Notes: generated by a model from the letters alone, not told the origin. 64,000 bases of DNA from Macrotrachela quadricornifera (GCA_022393335.1 JAJEKB010021076.1:170405-234404); one strand, 5' to 3'. Shown: positions 46,333 through 58,172, counted from the stretch's first letter. A program made the numbers and translations.

Positions 46333-47214
46333 CTATTGTCGTGTCGTTCTCCTGTATGCAGGTCTGGGGAGTATTCTGCCAAGTGTAGTGGTATAATGGG
46401 TTCCAAAAGGTGGCGCATTTCCTCGTGTATATCTTGGATCTTCTTGTTTAAAATTGCGATTCCAAAATTGAAGAAAGATAAACAGGAAAAAAAAATATGC
46501 AGAGATAACATCAACAATATATGAAGCATTTTCATAACCATGTGATTTGACGCTAATATAAACAAATTCGAGCACAACAGAACCCGTTACACACGCTACA
46601 AACACATGAAGAACAGTTTTGATTAGAAGACCATGGAAACGATCATAATCTTCCGAAAAAAAATCAAATAGAAGAAAGAAAGCAAGATTACTTCGACTAA
46701 TCGTTTCTATATGAGTTATTCCATAAACTGGGATATATATCGCCAGCAATACTTCAAGTTGAGATATAAAATGAAAGAAATGTTTATTTCGTATCTGAAT
46801 ATTATGATATCGACCACGAATGACACGATAATAAATTAATGTAATTGTATAAAGTGTACTTCCTAGTATCCATAAAGAAAATGCAACAATGCCAAAATTG
46901 TTTTTCATATGTATGAATGCAATAAGATAACCGATATGTCCAGCTATATGAAGTATCCATAGAACGAGAAAATAGACAGTGAGTACCACTTTGTTTCGAA
47001 TTGGAATACAAAATTGCATATACGCAAAGATAATGAGAAAAGTTGAAAGTAAACCTTCGAAACGACCTGGATCTGTTTCTCTTACTGCGTGTATCATAAA
47101 GTAATATGCATCGAAAATATATGCACCTAATGCTATGATTGAAAAAAATGCCATTTTTCCAGCAAAAAAATACTTGTAATAACGCTTAGCATTATGTGTT
47201 AGTGCTCGAAACAT
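46333..47214 (-). CDS. orphan seven-helix-like membrane protein
   Basis: A 293-residue single-exon protein; I start at the ATG at 47214 (MFRALTHNAKRYY) because the frame's first codon, at 47241, is a TTG. About seven membrane helices follow, for example MAFFSIIALGAYIFDAYYFM, VVLTVYFLVLWILHIAGHIG and DVISAYFFFLFIFLQFWN, and the C-terminus is polar and basic (LGRILPRPAYRRTTRQ). It does not show DRY or NPxxY motifs, so I do not call it a GPCR. The frame is intact, and conserved Trp/His residues in helices hint at a small orphan family. It lies on the strand opposite the LRAT gene, 1.1 kb away, and could share a divergent promoter region with it. Confidence 0.68.
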   Translation of the reverse strand: MFRALTHNAKRYYKYFFAGKMAFFSIIALGAYIFDAYYFMIHAVRETDPGRFEGLLSTFLIIFAYMQFCIPIRNKVVLTVYFLVLWILHIAGHIGYLIAFIHMKNNFGIVAFSLWILGSTLYTITLIYYRVIRGRYHNIQIRNKHFFHFISQLEVLLAIYIPVYGITHIETISRSNLAFFLLFDFFSEDYDRFHGLLIKTVLHVFVACVTGSVVLEFVYISVKSHGYENASYIVDVISAYFFFLFIFLQFWNRNFKQEDPRYTRGNAPPFGTHYTTTLGRILPRPAYRRTTRQ

Positions 47215-48336
47215 AATTATAGATATAATTTGTATGTTCAAATTGTGATTTATACCTCCTTTTTATATAAATAAAATATCAATCACCTTGTTGGCGATAA
47301 TATTAAACAGAAAAAAATATAATGAGATTATTTACGCATTTATGCATATGATCATCGATAGAAGGTCAGCTATGCATGTCGCTCAGTAAAAACTGTATAA
47401 TGTCAATGATTCTATATACTGTATAAATACTTTTTTTCATATTATACAGTTTATTTATTCGTCTCTAGCTAAGAAAGATAACATAGAAAGTTTTTAAAAG
47501 AATATTCTTGATAAAATATAATCTTTGAATTATTTTATTTTTTGATTCTCTGTAAATAAAAAATAGATCAAGTTCGAGTAAAATAATTTGCTTCTGAATT
47601 TATCGATTGTTTTATCCTTGAATTGACTCATCTCTCTCTTTTATAACCTGTATGAATTAATCAAATTAAAATAAAAAATAAAATGATAGTTTTTGATATA
47701 GTTAATAATTAATCGTTTAGTGCTCGTATCAATTTTTACTGAATACAAATAAACGAATTTTCGAGTAAAGCTTTTAGTGTACGTCATAAAGTTGGGTAAT
47801 TATAACGAGCGGAGGGCGTTAGACGGATTTTATTCTCTCTTTTATTACTGATCGTGCACGTGCTACGATCGGTTAAAAATAAATCCTTCATGAAAACAAA
47901 TAAATAATCATAATATTATGCTTTAGAAGAACGCTAAAAAGAAAATAAAAAGCTTCATTTATCCTATTTTTCTTCTATCTATCTGTATAGAGGACAAGTA
48001 ATTCAAAAGTAATAATGAAAATATGTTATTACCATTAAAGAAATTATCAACAATATTTTTATTTCAAATATAATCATAGAAAAATTGTATACTCGTATTG
48101 TTGTTATTTTTTCTGAAAATTTTCTATTCAACTCTGGTAACACTTTTTCTATAGCAAATGTTTTATTACATATCATAAGCAGCATACTGAGATTTTGTGT
48201 AAATAACTTTCTATTAAAGGGCGATAAAGATCTGTAGATTTTCTTTGTAGAAAAGAAATATGTATAAAACTACATATTACAGATTTTGTAATCATTATCA
48301 CCGTTCTTCCAGATCTTATTGAGAGAAATATTTTTA
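47215..48336. other. divergent intergenic region
   Basis: Between the outward-facing membrane protein and LRAT-domain genes. AT-rich; likely contains both promoters, but no diagnostic motif is seen. Confidence 0.4.
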
Positions 48337-49384
48337 ATGGCAGATGATAATCCACGTCGTGGTGATCATATATACGCTTGGCGTAAAATGCGTTTGTATC
48401 AACATCATGGCATTGTGGTTACGAAAGAAGATCTTGAAAAGAAACTTTCTTCTGAATTCATGCCAAATAATCTTGAATCTTTAATGGTTATTGAACAAAA
48501 TATTCAAGGATTACGTATTATTACATTAAAAGATTTTCGAATAGAACATCCATTTAATTATGAACATACGATTGGTTGTGCTCGTTATGGTATAAATATG
48601 ATGGAATATTATTTAAATCGAAGTGGAACATGTTATTTAACGAAACGTTTATCTGAAGATGAAATTGTTGAAAACGCTATTCGAATTTATTGTGATGAAC
48701 GCCAACGAGATATTTGGAAAACTTATAGTCTTGTACTGAAAAATTGTGAACAATTTGCATTTGTTTGTTCAACAAATCTTGAACATGTTTTAGGAGAACA
48801 AGTTTTAATGGGTTGTAATATTGTGAAAACAATTTTCATTAGTGGAATGTATAATGGAGTTAAACGCTTTTTTCGTATTATCCGATGTAAGTCTTTTTCA
48901 ATATTCAAGTTTATAGTTTTTTTTTCGTTCAGATCTTGCCGAAGAAGTCATTCGTGGAATACCTATTGATACAATTATTAAAGGTATATTCTGTTCTCGT
49001 TCATTAGAATAGATTAGTTTTTATTTTTCAGAAAATGCTTTGGCTGCTCTAACTGCAAGTGTTTTGGAAGGATTGTTATTATCAGTTCGTTTGTTTATTT
49101 ATTATTATTATAAAGAAAATCGAACGAAAAATTTAGCACGAAAATATGCAATTACTCCTCATGATTATATTCAAGAAATGATTCAAGCAAGTTTTGGAAA
49201 TTTATCTGCGTTTGGTTTATCCATAGCTTCACTTATTATTAAATCATCAATATTCTTCAATGCAATGTCACCAGCTGCTTGTTCGATTTTCTTCGGATTT
49301 ATTGGATATCTTGCAGGAAGCTGGATCACAGGATTAATAGCATGGGAAATTAGAAGTTTAAAATCATCGTATGCCTCTTCATAA
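48337..49384 (+). CDS. LRAT-domain acyltransferase-like protein with hydrophobic C-terminus (3 exons)
   Basis: Member of the LRAT/HRASLS branch of the NlpC/P60 papain-like fold, enzymes that move fatty acyl groups between phospholipids and other acceptors through a Cys thioester. Exons: 48337-48886, 48933-48983 and 49032-49384; GT-AG introns of 46-48 bp keep the frame, total 317 residues. RRGDHIYAWRK and YQHHGIVV (His24) form the N-terminal catalytic block and KNCEQFAF (Cys137) the conserved nucleophile motif, usually NCEHF, here with Gln for His. The C-terminal third has at least two hydrophobic segments (ALTASVLEGLLLSVRLFIYY and SIFFGFIGYLAGSWITGLIA), so it is probably membrane-bound. I use the ATG at 48337; the frame opens at an upstream TTG. 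The middle exon is only 51 bp. Confidence 0.85.
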
Positions 49385-50166
49385 AATCTTCTTCAATCTA
49401 GGATTTCAATTATTTTTCTAGAGACAAAACAAAAAATGAATCTGAGAGTGAAAGTATTGGTACTGTCAAGCATGTGGTTCATGAAATACGAAAGCCTTTT
49501 ATTTGACGACGATTGCGTGGTTTTTACATCTATTTTGCTAGTTAGAAGTTGCATCGCGACGAAAAAACTTTTTGAAGACTTGGTCAACAATTTGTGCATC
49601 ATTCCACTAATTCGAACACTAGACGATTGATATATTTTATGCAGAGGTCGCAGTGAGGGGGATCAAAAAGAAGAATTTTAAGAAGGAATTTTTTTTTAAA
49701 AGGAAGGAAATTTAAGAAAAAGAATGAATATTTTCAAATATATTGTTGTAGGATCAAAATGAAGCAGTGTGAAATAGAACTAAATTTTAGATTTTACTTT
49801 TGCTTGAAGTAAAATGATCCGACGTATTTATTGAAGACACACTGAAAAAAATTAAACTAATTCGAGTATTTGATGCATTATTGTAGAAAACTTCCAGAAG
49901 ACGATCTTTTTGACAACATCTTGTTACGATGAGTGATTGTTGCTGTTACTTCTTTTTGTCCAAAAAAGATTTTTCTGCACCAAGCTTGGCAAAGAGTGTT
50001 GACGTGAGAGCATTATTATTTAATTTGACTTTAATATTTTAAATGTTACCTTTTCTTCGCAAAAAGTTGAATTTCATGAAAGAGAGAAATCAGTTTACGT
50101 AAACAGATGACATTAATTACAAGATGAAGAAAGAGTAAACATATTTAAAAAATGCCAATAGTTGAC
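49385..50166. other. 3' flank of the LRAT gene
   Basis: No gene recognised; purine-rich AG tracts at 49660-49730. Confidence 0.4.
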
Positions 50167-50322
50167 TTAGGCCTCAAACAGACTGAACAAAAATACGACG
50201 AATTGAAACCGAATCAATGAATACAACGTCTACAATAGATAATTTAAATCAGTATAGTTCAATCATGTTTTTTAATTCAACTTTAATTTAACTCACTTTT
50301 TCAGTCTGTTTGGGGCCCTAAA
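50167..50322. mobile_element. small TIR element, ends TTAGGCCTCAAACAGACTGAA
   Basis: About 155 bp with inverted ends: TTAGGCCTCAAACAGACTGA on the left and, read inward from the right, TTTAGGGCCCCAAACAGACT. The interior is AT-rich without coding capacity. A TTA-type target duplication is possible but merges with the repeat. Confidence 0.65.
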
Positions 50323-50543
50323 TGAATAATCAGACAAAAATAAAACGATATATTACATGACAATGTCTCATTCAAATAATATGACCGATGCGCTATCATA
50401 CACGACGATCTGTTCCGCTATTGAATGAAAAATATATGTCCTTATTGCAAACGCGTCTAATTAATTTACGCTTCTATTCATATGTAAATTAGCACAATTT
50501 TGTCCCAAAAAAAGTATAAATATTTCATACATTTCGTAGATAT

Positions 50544-52073
50544 ATGAAAACATATAAAATCCTGTATGATACTTCTTTTTCATCAAAATGGTTACAAAAA
50601 AACGACTCTACAGGCAAATCATCTTCTATTTTGTTACGACCAGGCAACGAAAAAACTGCGTTTATATGTATTATATGTAATGTTGAACTAAGAACAATCG
50701 AAGTATATGCAACAACTGAAAGACGCCATGGAATCTCGTCAACTCATTTCTTCAGCTACATCAGTGACATCTACAAGTATTAACTCTATTGAACAACAAT
50801 ACGAATTGGGTGTTAACACACGATGAAAAGGTGGCTCGTGCCAAATGTTATTGGGCAATGGCAACAGCTCACCTCGGATTTAGCTATGTTACTTCGAAGA
50901 ATATTCCTGAATTGTTTAAATCAATGTTTTCGGACAGTAAAATAGCTGCCGATTATGCAATGAAAGATCGAAAACTTTCGTATATGGTATCACATGGGAC
51001 TGGTCATCATTTTGTACGTGAACTTGTTAAAGATGTTAATAAAGGTCCATCCTACTCATTACTTTTCGATGAAACTACTATTGTTGGAGTACGAAAACAA
51101 CTGGACTTACATATTCGATATTGGAGTAAATCCAAGCAATGTGTTGTTACACACTATTAGAAAAGTGTTCCACTTGGTCATGCTACAGCAGACATCATTG
51201 GTCGTCATATACTCGATTCATTGAAGTCCGATGAAATTGATTTGTGTAAGCTTCTGCAATTAGGTAAGTAAATGTTTTTCTTATTTACATAGATTTCCTT
51301 CTATCTTTACGGGTCTTGATAATCTCAATGTAAATAAAGCGATCGAAACTATGATTGACAAATAATTACGATCTGAACGAGAGAAAAAGCAAGTGTTTCA
51401 ATGCGGAAGCAGGAGGATGATTAATTCCATGTTTTATATTTATTAGAACTAGACGTGCACCAGCTAATATATTGGTTTCTATCGGATCTCGTTCACTTCA
51501 AGTCATTCACAATGCGTTCAAATATGGTTTTACACGAAATGAATGGTAAGTCGAAGATATTTTGTATGAATTTTGGTTTTTCTTTTCTAGATTATCGACC
51601 CATCGTGAAGATTATTTAAGTGTAGTTGAATCTGTTGGTGGTGGCGTTGGTCGATTCATATAACATTTTGTTATTACACGATGGATAGAAGTCGGCCCAG
51701 TTATTGAACGAATTATTGATCAATGGCCAATCCTTAAAGAATACTTTCTTGTTTACGTACTGAAAATTGATAAAAATATTATTAATAATGATAGGTGGAA
51801 AAAATTAGGAATCAACTCAACCAACAGCAAACATTTGTTCGTTTTCAATTTGTCCTTTATGTGTATCGACATGTATTCTTGAAATCTTTAACATGGCTTC
51901 AGCAACATGAATCGTTAATCCATATGTTATTTGAAGAATACAGTAATTTAATTCGTAATGTATCGGTTAGTTTTATTAAAGATTATTTAATAGCAAATAA
52001 AACTGTAAAACAATTATTTTCGATTACACCAAGGGGTAAAGACCGGAATCCTGGAATCCGAAATCCAAAATAA
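50544..52073 (+). pseudogene. hAT-like transposase, disrupted
   Basis: Decayed hAT-family transposase readable in pieces over 1.5 kb. 50544-50700 gives a BED-finger-like start (KILYDTSFSSKWLQKN, FICIICNVEL with paired Cys). 50789-51160 gives RAKCYWAMATAHLGFSYV, FKSMFSDSKIAADYAM and SYSLLFDETTIVGVRKQLDL, in which the Asp of LFDET is the probable first catalytic acid. After a stop the frame continues as SVPLGHATADIIGRHILDSL. 51450-51800 gives RSLQVIHNAFKYGF and FVITRWIEVGPVIERIIDQW (the RW block). The C-terminal helices follow (51795-52030). Stops, frameshifts and possible introns separate the pieces. Its 3' end is interrupted by the minisatellite-bearing insertion at 52031. Confidence 0.7.
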
Positions 52074-52348
52074 TTTAATGGAATCCTAGGGAATCAAACA
52101 GAATCCTAGAAGCAAATAGAATCTAAAAAACCCAACAACTAACAGAGGATTCCAAGATTGCAAAATAATATAATTTTCATTAAAACTCTTTCAAGAAGTC
52201 ATAGAGAATCCGACGGAATTCTAAGGAAGCAGGATGAATTCTTTAGAATCATTGGAAATCTTGGAGAATCACCAGAATCCTTATGAATCCCAAAGAATCA
52301 TCGGAGTCCTATGGAATCCAAACCATCGAATTCCGCTCTTTCCCCCTT
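52031..52348. mobile_element. minisatellite-bearing TIR element, copy 2
   Basis: 318 bp with inverted ends AAGGGGTAAAGACCGGAATC and, from the right, AAGGGGGAAAGAGCGGAATT. The interior is a degenerate array of about 10-11 bp built around GAATCCTATG (GAATCCTTAT, GAATCCCAAA, GAATCATCG and others), and the inner TIR ends in the unit itself. The arrangement is that of the copies at 4929 and 61758. It sits at the 3' end of the hAT remnant. A target duplication is not clear. The middle (about 52140-52200) has lost the repeat pattern. Confidence 0.7.
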
Positions 52349-53435
52349 CTCAAAATCGAAACAAATAAGGTCAACTTTTTTAATAGATCAAATAAACCAT
52401 TTAATAAATAATGTGCTTTGAATTCGAAAAAAATAATCTATTTTTTCAATTTGTATTAGTAAAAAAAACATGTGGTGTTGTCTACATTAATAAGTCCTTA
52501 CGCAATATGTTTTTCTTTCTTACCTTGTCAATGCTTTTATACCATATATTATTAAAAAATAAGACTTCGCCTTTTCACAGACTACGAACATAAAAATGTG
52601 ACAATCAATAGAATATCATTTGATAAAAAGACATAAATATCTTAACCATAGTTTAATTTCAATTGATTATTTATAAACTAAGAATTCAGAAACAACAAAA
52701 AACTTCCGTCATATTTTTTTTATTGAAAGTAAATGTTTATGCAACATAAAAATCCGATAAAATTAAAGTTGATAAAAAATATTCTTGTCCTTTTAAGAAA
52801 AGTTTGTGAATTTTGAAGACAAAGGATATTTGGTTCATTAATGGCATGAAAACTGCGATTAGAAATCGTATCGTGGATATTCAATTCTACAACCAGATAT
52901 ATGTTCTTCTAAAACTTAAAATTAACAAAAATAAAGAATTTTTTCACAGAATATTTCTTTTTCCAATCGATTCTTCTAGGAAAATTTCAATTTCAAAAAC
53001 TTTTTGCTGTTCCGAGATTTTCGTTTACAACACATTTAGAAAGGCTTGCCAGCGCAGTCCCTTTGGGACCAAAATGTGGAACTCACATACTTTTAGAAAA
53101 AATATACTAAACAACCATCAGTTCTTGTTTGCTGCTAAGCAAAACATGCAGTGATTTTGATTGCTCTTTTCTCTCGTCACTTCGCTACATAGGAAAACTT
53201 ATGTAAAGATCTTCACTTTTATTTATCTTCCCTCTTTGTCCCTCTCATCAATGTCAAAGCACACGCCATGCTCTTTGACTATGGTTGCTAGGGTCTGTAA
53301 CAGAGATATATCTGTAAGGGCAGGGGGTGTCTGTAAGGATAGAGAAGCCCTAAAAACCTCGACTTAAAACTTACACTCACTATTTTTCTTCGAAAAAATA
53401 TGTGAGTTTCACAAAAATAAAGAAAACCTACAAGG
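52349..53435. other. spacer downstream of the SERBP1-like gene
   Basis: No gene recognised; contains the 3' flank of the minus-strand gene. Confidence 0.4.
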
Positions 53436-54195
53436 CTACCGACCGTAATCAGAATCACGTTGTGCATAAAAATATGGATGTTGAGGTAGTGTCCGCTGAA
53501 AATTGTCAGCTGTCGATCCATGCGTTGGTTGAACAGATATTGATGCTTCTTGCTGCTGATCTGGTAAGGTAGCTATTCGTAAAATGAAAACAAAATTTGA
53601 AATGATGAAAAAGACACCTGATTCTTACATATCAGTAGACGTTCGTCATCTTGTTGTGATTGAAACGATTTGAAGAGTTTCGGATTTGAGATTAATTTTT
53701 CCGTGGTCCTTGGTACTTTGTCTTGTAAATCATTTTTTTCGTCATTGCCACTTTCCTCATTTTCATATTTTGACTTCCCATTCTCATTTGTCTTTCGATA
53801 GATCCATCTAGGTTTCATCCACATGTTTATGTTTTCACCTTCACCAGCTGCTCGAATTTTAAGTTTTGGTAAAACCAATGAGTTGGCTTTCTTTTTGGTC
53901 TCGCGTTCTCTTTTGTACTCGTCCAAAGTCATTTCTTTTTCGGCTTCCTCTACTTGTCGAATCCAATCGGATGATGGCACAACGACTTCTTTGTTTATTT
54001 CCCTACAAATATTAGTGAGAAAAAAATGATATCTTCATAGGAAAAAACAAATATTACTCACTTCACTGTTTGGCGTTGTTCTAGAATTTCGGTCGAATTG
54101 CTGCAGTCATGTGTAAAATCATCTTCGTCAGTGTTTTTCACGTTCAATTTCTTAGTACTGGTAATCTTCGCTGAATCTCTGATCTTTTCCATCAT
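53436..54195 (-). CDS. SERBP1/HABP4-family RNA-binding-like protein (3 exons)
   Basis: Small basic/acidic protein resembling the hyaluronan/mRNA-binding family (SERBP1, HABP4, Vig2/Stm1), cytosolic proteins that bind ribosomes and mRNA. Exons on the minus strand: 54195-54062, 54002-53629 and 53572-53436; GT-AG introns of 56-59 bp keep frame and give 214 residues. Two ATGs stand in tandem at the start (54195 and 54192). The family hallmark is AEKEMTLDEYKRERE followed by KLKIRAAGEGENINMWMKP, matching the EMTLDEWK block and the following Arg/Gly-poor part of the HABP4 domain. The N-terminus is acidic/polar, and the C-terminus is Gln/Tyr-rich (LPQHPYFYAQRDSDYGR). It is shorter than vertebrate SERBP1 and lacks obvious RGG repeats. 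Family call is moderately sure; exact orthology is not. Confidence 0.72.
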
Positions 54196-54469
54196 TATTT
54201 ATTCGCTTAACTAGATATGTAGATAGGCAATCATATAAAAATATAATCAATTGGTAAAACATCAGATTGCTTCAATTGTGCAATTATTGAAAAATCATAT
54301 TACAATAAAAGTAACTACTACAGTGAAACTTCATTATGTGGACACTTTTGCCTGTTTCCTTAGGTATCCACTATAGAGAGGTTATACTATGTGTAAATTC
54401 TACCAAAATACAGAAATATTTTATTATTACCTCAATCATCTTGGAATCACTTTCAATATAAGACAGAGT
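54196..54469. promoter_or_regulatory. upstream region of the SERBP1-like gene
   Basis: About 270 bp between the start codon and the foldback element at 54470; must hold the core promoter. No distinct motif is identified. Confidence 0.3.
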
Positions 54470-55150
54470 CAGCTGGGTGAATCCATGGGAAACGTACCAC
54501 ATTTTGGAAAAGTGTTTTTTTTGGTACTTTTTTGAGCGTATCAGCTAGCACCGATTTAGAAAACGTATTTGGCCGAAAAAAGTCGGAGCTTGAATGTGAA
54601 AATGTGGAAGATCCAGACCGTTCTTTCGGTACAACTCATTTGGTCATCTATAGAAGGCATGAAAGTCTTTAAAAATTATTCACATTGTCAGTTTTGTAGA
54701 GCGGCTCAAGCGGATCATTTTGGTAAAAAAATTTTCATTTTTGGTGGAAAAATAACGAAACTACAGTCAAAATACTAACAAGTACTATTATTTTCAAGAG
54801 GCTTTATGAGTTTTTCAGTGTTGGTTCTTTTCAGTACCCGTTAGTATTTTGACTGTAGTTTCGTTATTTTTCCACCAAAAACGAAAATTTTTTTACCAAA
54901 ATGATCCGTTTGAGCCGCTCTACAAAACTGACAATGTGAATAATTTTTAAAGACTTTCATGCCTTCTATAGATGACCAAATGAGTTGTATCGAAAGAACA
55001 GTCTGGATCTTCCACATTTTCACATTCAAGCTCCGACTTTTTTCGGCCAAATACGTTTTCTAAATCAGTGCTAGCTGATACACTCAAAAAAGTACCAAAA
55101 AAAACACTTTTCCAGAAAGGTGGTACGTTTCCCGTGGATTCACCCAGCTG
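54470..55150. mobile_element. foldback element with 306-bp near-identical arms
   Basis: A 681-bp palindromic element: arms 54470-54775 and about 54840-55150 around a 60-bp loop. Ends read CAGCTGGGTGAATCC. The arms differ at only a few positions, shown by the two mirrored 69-codon frames (54569-54778 plus and 54841-55050 minus) that are nearly the same; this mirrors the repeat and does not indicate a protein. No target duplication is evident. It is in the region upstream of the SERBP1-like gene. Confidence 0.85.
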
Positions 55151-56734
55151 ACATTACAACTCCACTGACTCAAATAGTACTATTGGACGTACTAATTTCG
55201 TCTAGATGTGTACAGTAAATGGGATACTTAAATATATCCACTGTTAATGTACGATAGTTTTGGCCTTGGTTGTGATTCACATAACTTTTGTCGTTTGCTA
55301 AAAGCAGCTATTTAATTCTCGCAACTAACACTCGATCCTTTTAGCAACTTTTTAAAAACAAATCACCACAGTTGCGTGAATACGACTACAATTCTTAGTT
55401 TCAAAATATTGAAGTTATAAGTCTGTAGTGTAGGTGATGGAGGAAAATGGACTCGTTGACATACATATCTCTCATTGAGACAATACATGAGACTTCCATT
55501 TGGTATATTTCGGATTGTTGGAATCAGTTTTTGGAGACTACAAATTATAGTCGTATTCATGCAACTGTCAGAATCACTAGAATTCAAAATAGGACTTCGG
55601 ATAAAATTTGGTAAGATTCGTTGAATTCAAGAGCACAAAAGATCTCTTCAAAGATTTGTAAGAAATACAAAGCATTGAGTCTATAGGAGATTCCTCTCAT
55701 TAATTGACATATCATGCTTTCATTCCTCTTTCTGTTTTTCTTTTGACTATAAACCTATTCTCCATCTTTATATTTTGTCCACAATGTATGACACATTTTT
55801 CTCGCTGATAAACGGGCAACGTATGAATCATGTGAAACAATCAGTCAACGATGTGTTTCTTCATCCTAGCCCTCAAGATAGTTATAGTTTTAAGAAATGA
55901 ACTTTCTGAAACTTACGTTTATGCGATGTTCGATCATAAATAGATGGAGAAGTCGTTAGTGAATATTTTATATTGTCGAAAAGGCTCAACAAAATATCAC
56001 GAACCTTTTTATTATTTTGGCAATGATACAGTATGTTGATTGTGTCGCAAGAGTTAGCGACAGAAAGAAAGAAAGAGAGAAGAATTGATCAACGCACATG
56101 CCTTTGTAGTTGTCGCTTAGAAAGTCAAGATTTTTGCATATAGAATACCCGAATAGTAGTCTCTGATTGTACAGCAAATATTTGATGAAAAAATAGATAA
56201 CGGCACATTTTGTTTGCTATCATCAGTGGGTTTCTTTTTCAAACTTTCAAGGGAAACGAGATAAATTAACACATAGGTGAAATGACGCTGAATCAGCAAG
56301 TGTTGTCAACCAGATAATGATGTTTATGAGATTCTGATGTCAGCGACTTTCGTAGACATTGCTACGAAGTGTATTTAACAACAGTATAATTCTCTTCTCT
56401 AGAATACATATATACGAAAAGTATAGATTCCATATGAAATCGTCAGCGTTTTATATACGTGTCGAGATGAAGTTTTAATTTACTTCGCTGAAAATAAAAC
56501 AGACAAATGTACTCAATGAGAAAACGATCGAAATAGATGCCATTAATAAATGTTCGTTGAAATCTATACATTGACAGAATATATCATTCAATGTCATGAA
56601 TCAGAATTTCCTTCCAAAGTTGATCGATCGAAGTAAAATTGACGCTCAATAGAACAATAATACATTCTATGAAGTTGATGACTAAATTGAAGTTAACTAT
56701 CGATGTGGATTCACTGACATAACATTCGCTCATA
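55151..56734. other. AT-rich spacer
   Basis: No gene or clear element recognised. Confidence 0.4.
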
Positions 56735-56840
56735 TCTTATTTCAAATTAAGTCAATATGGCGCTCAAATCATATATTTTTCGAACATTTATTTAAAAAAA
56801 GAATGATTTGAGCTCCATATTGGTGTAATCTGAGATAAGA
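56735..56840. mobile_element. 106-bp palindromic MITE
   Basis: Inverted halves: TCTTATTTCAAATTAAGTCA then ATATGGCGCTCAAATCAT on the left; TCTTATCTCAGATTACACCA then ATATGGAGCTCAAATCAT read from the right. The short loop is about 25 bp. Too small to code. Confidence 0.65.
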
Positions 56841-57279
56841 TTATAGTGAGAATCAATGAAAATATACAAAAAGCAATGTTCGTTAAAAAGTTTTCCGTGA
56901 AAAAACATCTTTCGCCTTAATGAATATTATATGGATAGATGATCTAAACATCGCTCTTTCGAATCGTGAAAATCGCAGATCTATATTTTATTCCTATTAA
57001 AAGTTATTTGCAATCAAAGAGTATCCGGTGATTTATAGCCCCACGTCGTACATTTTTGATCCAATAGAAGAAATATGTTTGATGAATCCATCTATGTAAT
57101 TACGCATACTAGTAGAGATGAGGGTGAAAATAACTACCATAATTAGTCTCACATCGACTAGAACGATTTTCAAATGGCTTAAATCCGTATGAAAAAGGTA
57201 AGCATCTGAAATGAAGAATATTGAAATATTTTGTATACAGTATCAAAAAAGAAAAATGTGTAAAATTAAATAATAGAAA
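56841..57279. other. spacer
   Basis: No gene recognised. Confidence 0.35.
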
Positions 57280-57281
57280 TA

Positions 57282-58172
57282 CAGGGTGGCCCAAAAGTCA
57301 CTTTACCGAGAAAAAATTGAATATCTCCATTACAACTCGATCAAATGGGCTCATTTTTTTACCAAGAATAGAGGCATGTTCACACTCCAAATCCATACGG
57401 ACAAGCCTAGTGAGAGCCTTTATTAATACCACTATTGACCTCAACAAGAAAAATTTTACTTTTTCACAGATAGACAAAAAGGTCACTTTGCCGAAAAAAT
57501 TTGAATATCTCCGTTACGGCTCGAGCTAACGAGCTGATTCTTTTATTAATGATAGAGGGACGTTCAAGCTTTATATTCACAAAGACATGCCTAGCAAGAT
57601 TCTTTGTTAAGTATATTGTTTTCTATCCTCTCTGTGAAAAAGTAAAATTATTTTGTTGAGGTCATTGATGGTACTTTATAAAGGCTCTCTCTAATCTTGT
57701 TCGTATGGATTTAAAGTGTGAACATGCTTCTATTATTGGTAGAAAGATCAGCCCGTTCGCTCGAATCGTAGTGGAGATATTTAATTTTTCTTGGTATCGT
57801 GGGTTTTGGACCATATACAGGGCGGACCAGAAGTCAGTTTATGAAAATAAAAATTGAATATCTCGGCTACAGCTCTAGCAAACGAGCCGATTTTTTTACC
57901 AATAATAGAGGCATGTTCAAGCTTCATATTAATAAAGATATGCCTAGAGAGACCCTCTGTTAAGTATACTGTTTTTTTTCTATCTGTGAAAAAATAAAAT
58001 TTTTCTTGTTGAGGTCATTAGTGGTATTTAATAAAGACTCTCGCTAGGCTTGTCTGTATGGATTTGGAGTGTGAACATGCCTCTATTCTTGGTAAAAAAA
58101 TGAGCCCATTTGATCGAGTTGTAATGGAGATATTCATTTTTTTCTCGGTAAATTGACTTTTGGGCCACCCTG
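57282..58172. mobile_element. TA-flanked composite mariner-like MITE
   Basis: 891 bp with inverted ends CAGGGTGGCCCAAAAGTCA and CAGGGTGGCCCAAAAGTCAA, flanked by TA (57280-57281, 58173-58174). Inside, a second related start occurs at about 57819 (TACAGGGCGGACCAGAAGTC) and the block from 57480 to 57800 is a diverged copy of the same internal sequence (GAGGTCATT(G/A), GTGTGAACATGC(C/T)TCTATT, GATCGAGTTGTAATGGAGAT). So at least two diverged foldback units are stacked or nested. TIR and target site fit Tc1/mariner. No transposase. Confidence 0.8.

Noticed and set aside
54569..55050. Two nearly identical 69-codon frames facing each other
   Set aside because: They are the two arms of a foldback element, with no domain or start context.
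56222..56250. CTGATGA-like string on the minus strand
   Set aside because: The required stems and following GAAA at the proper distance are absent.
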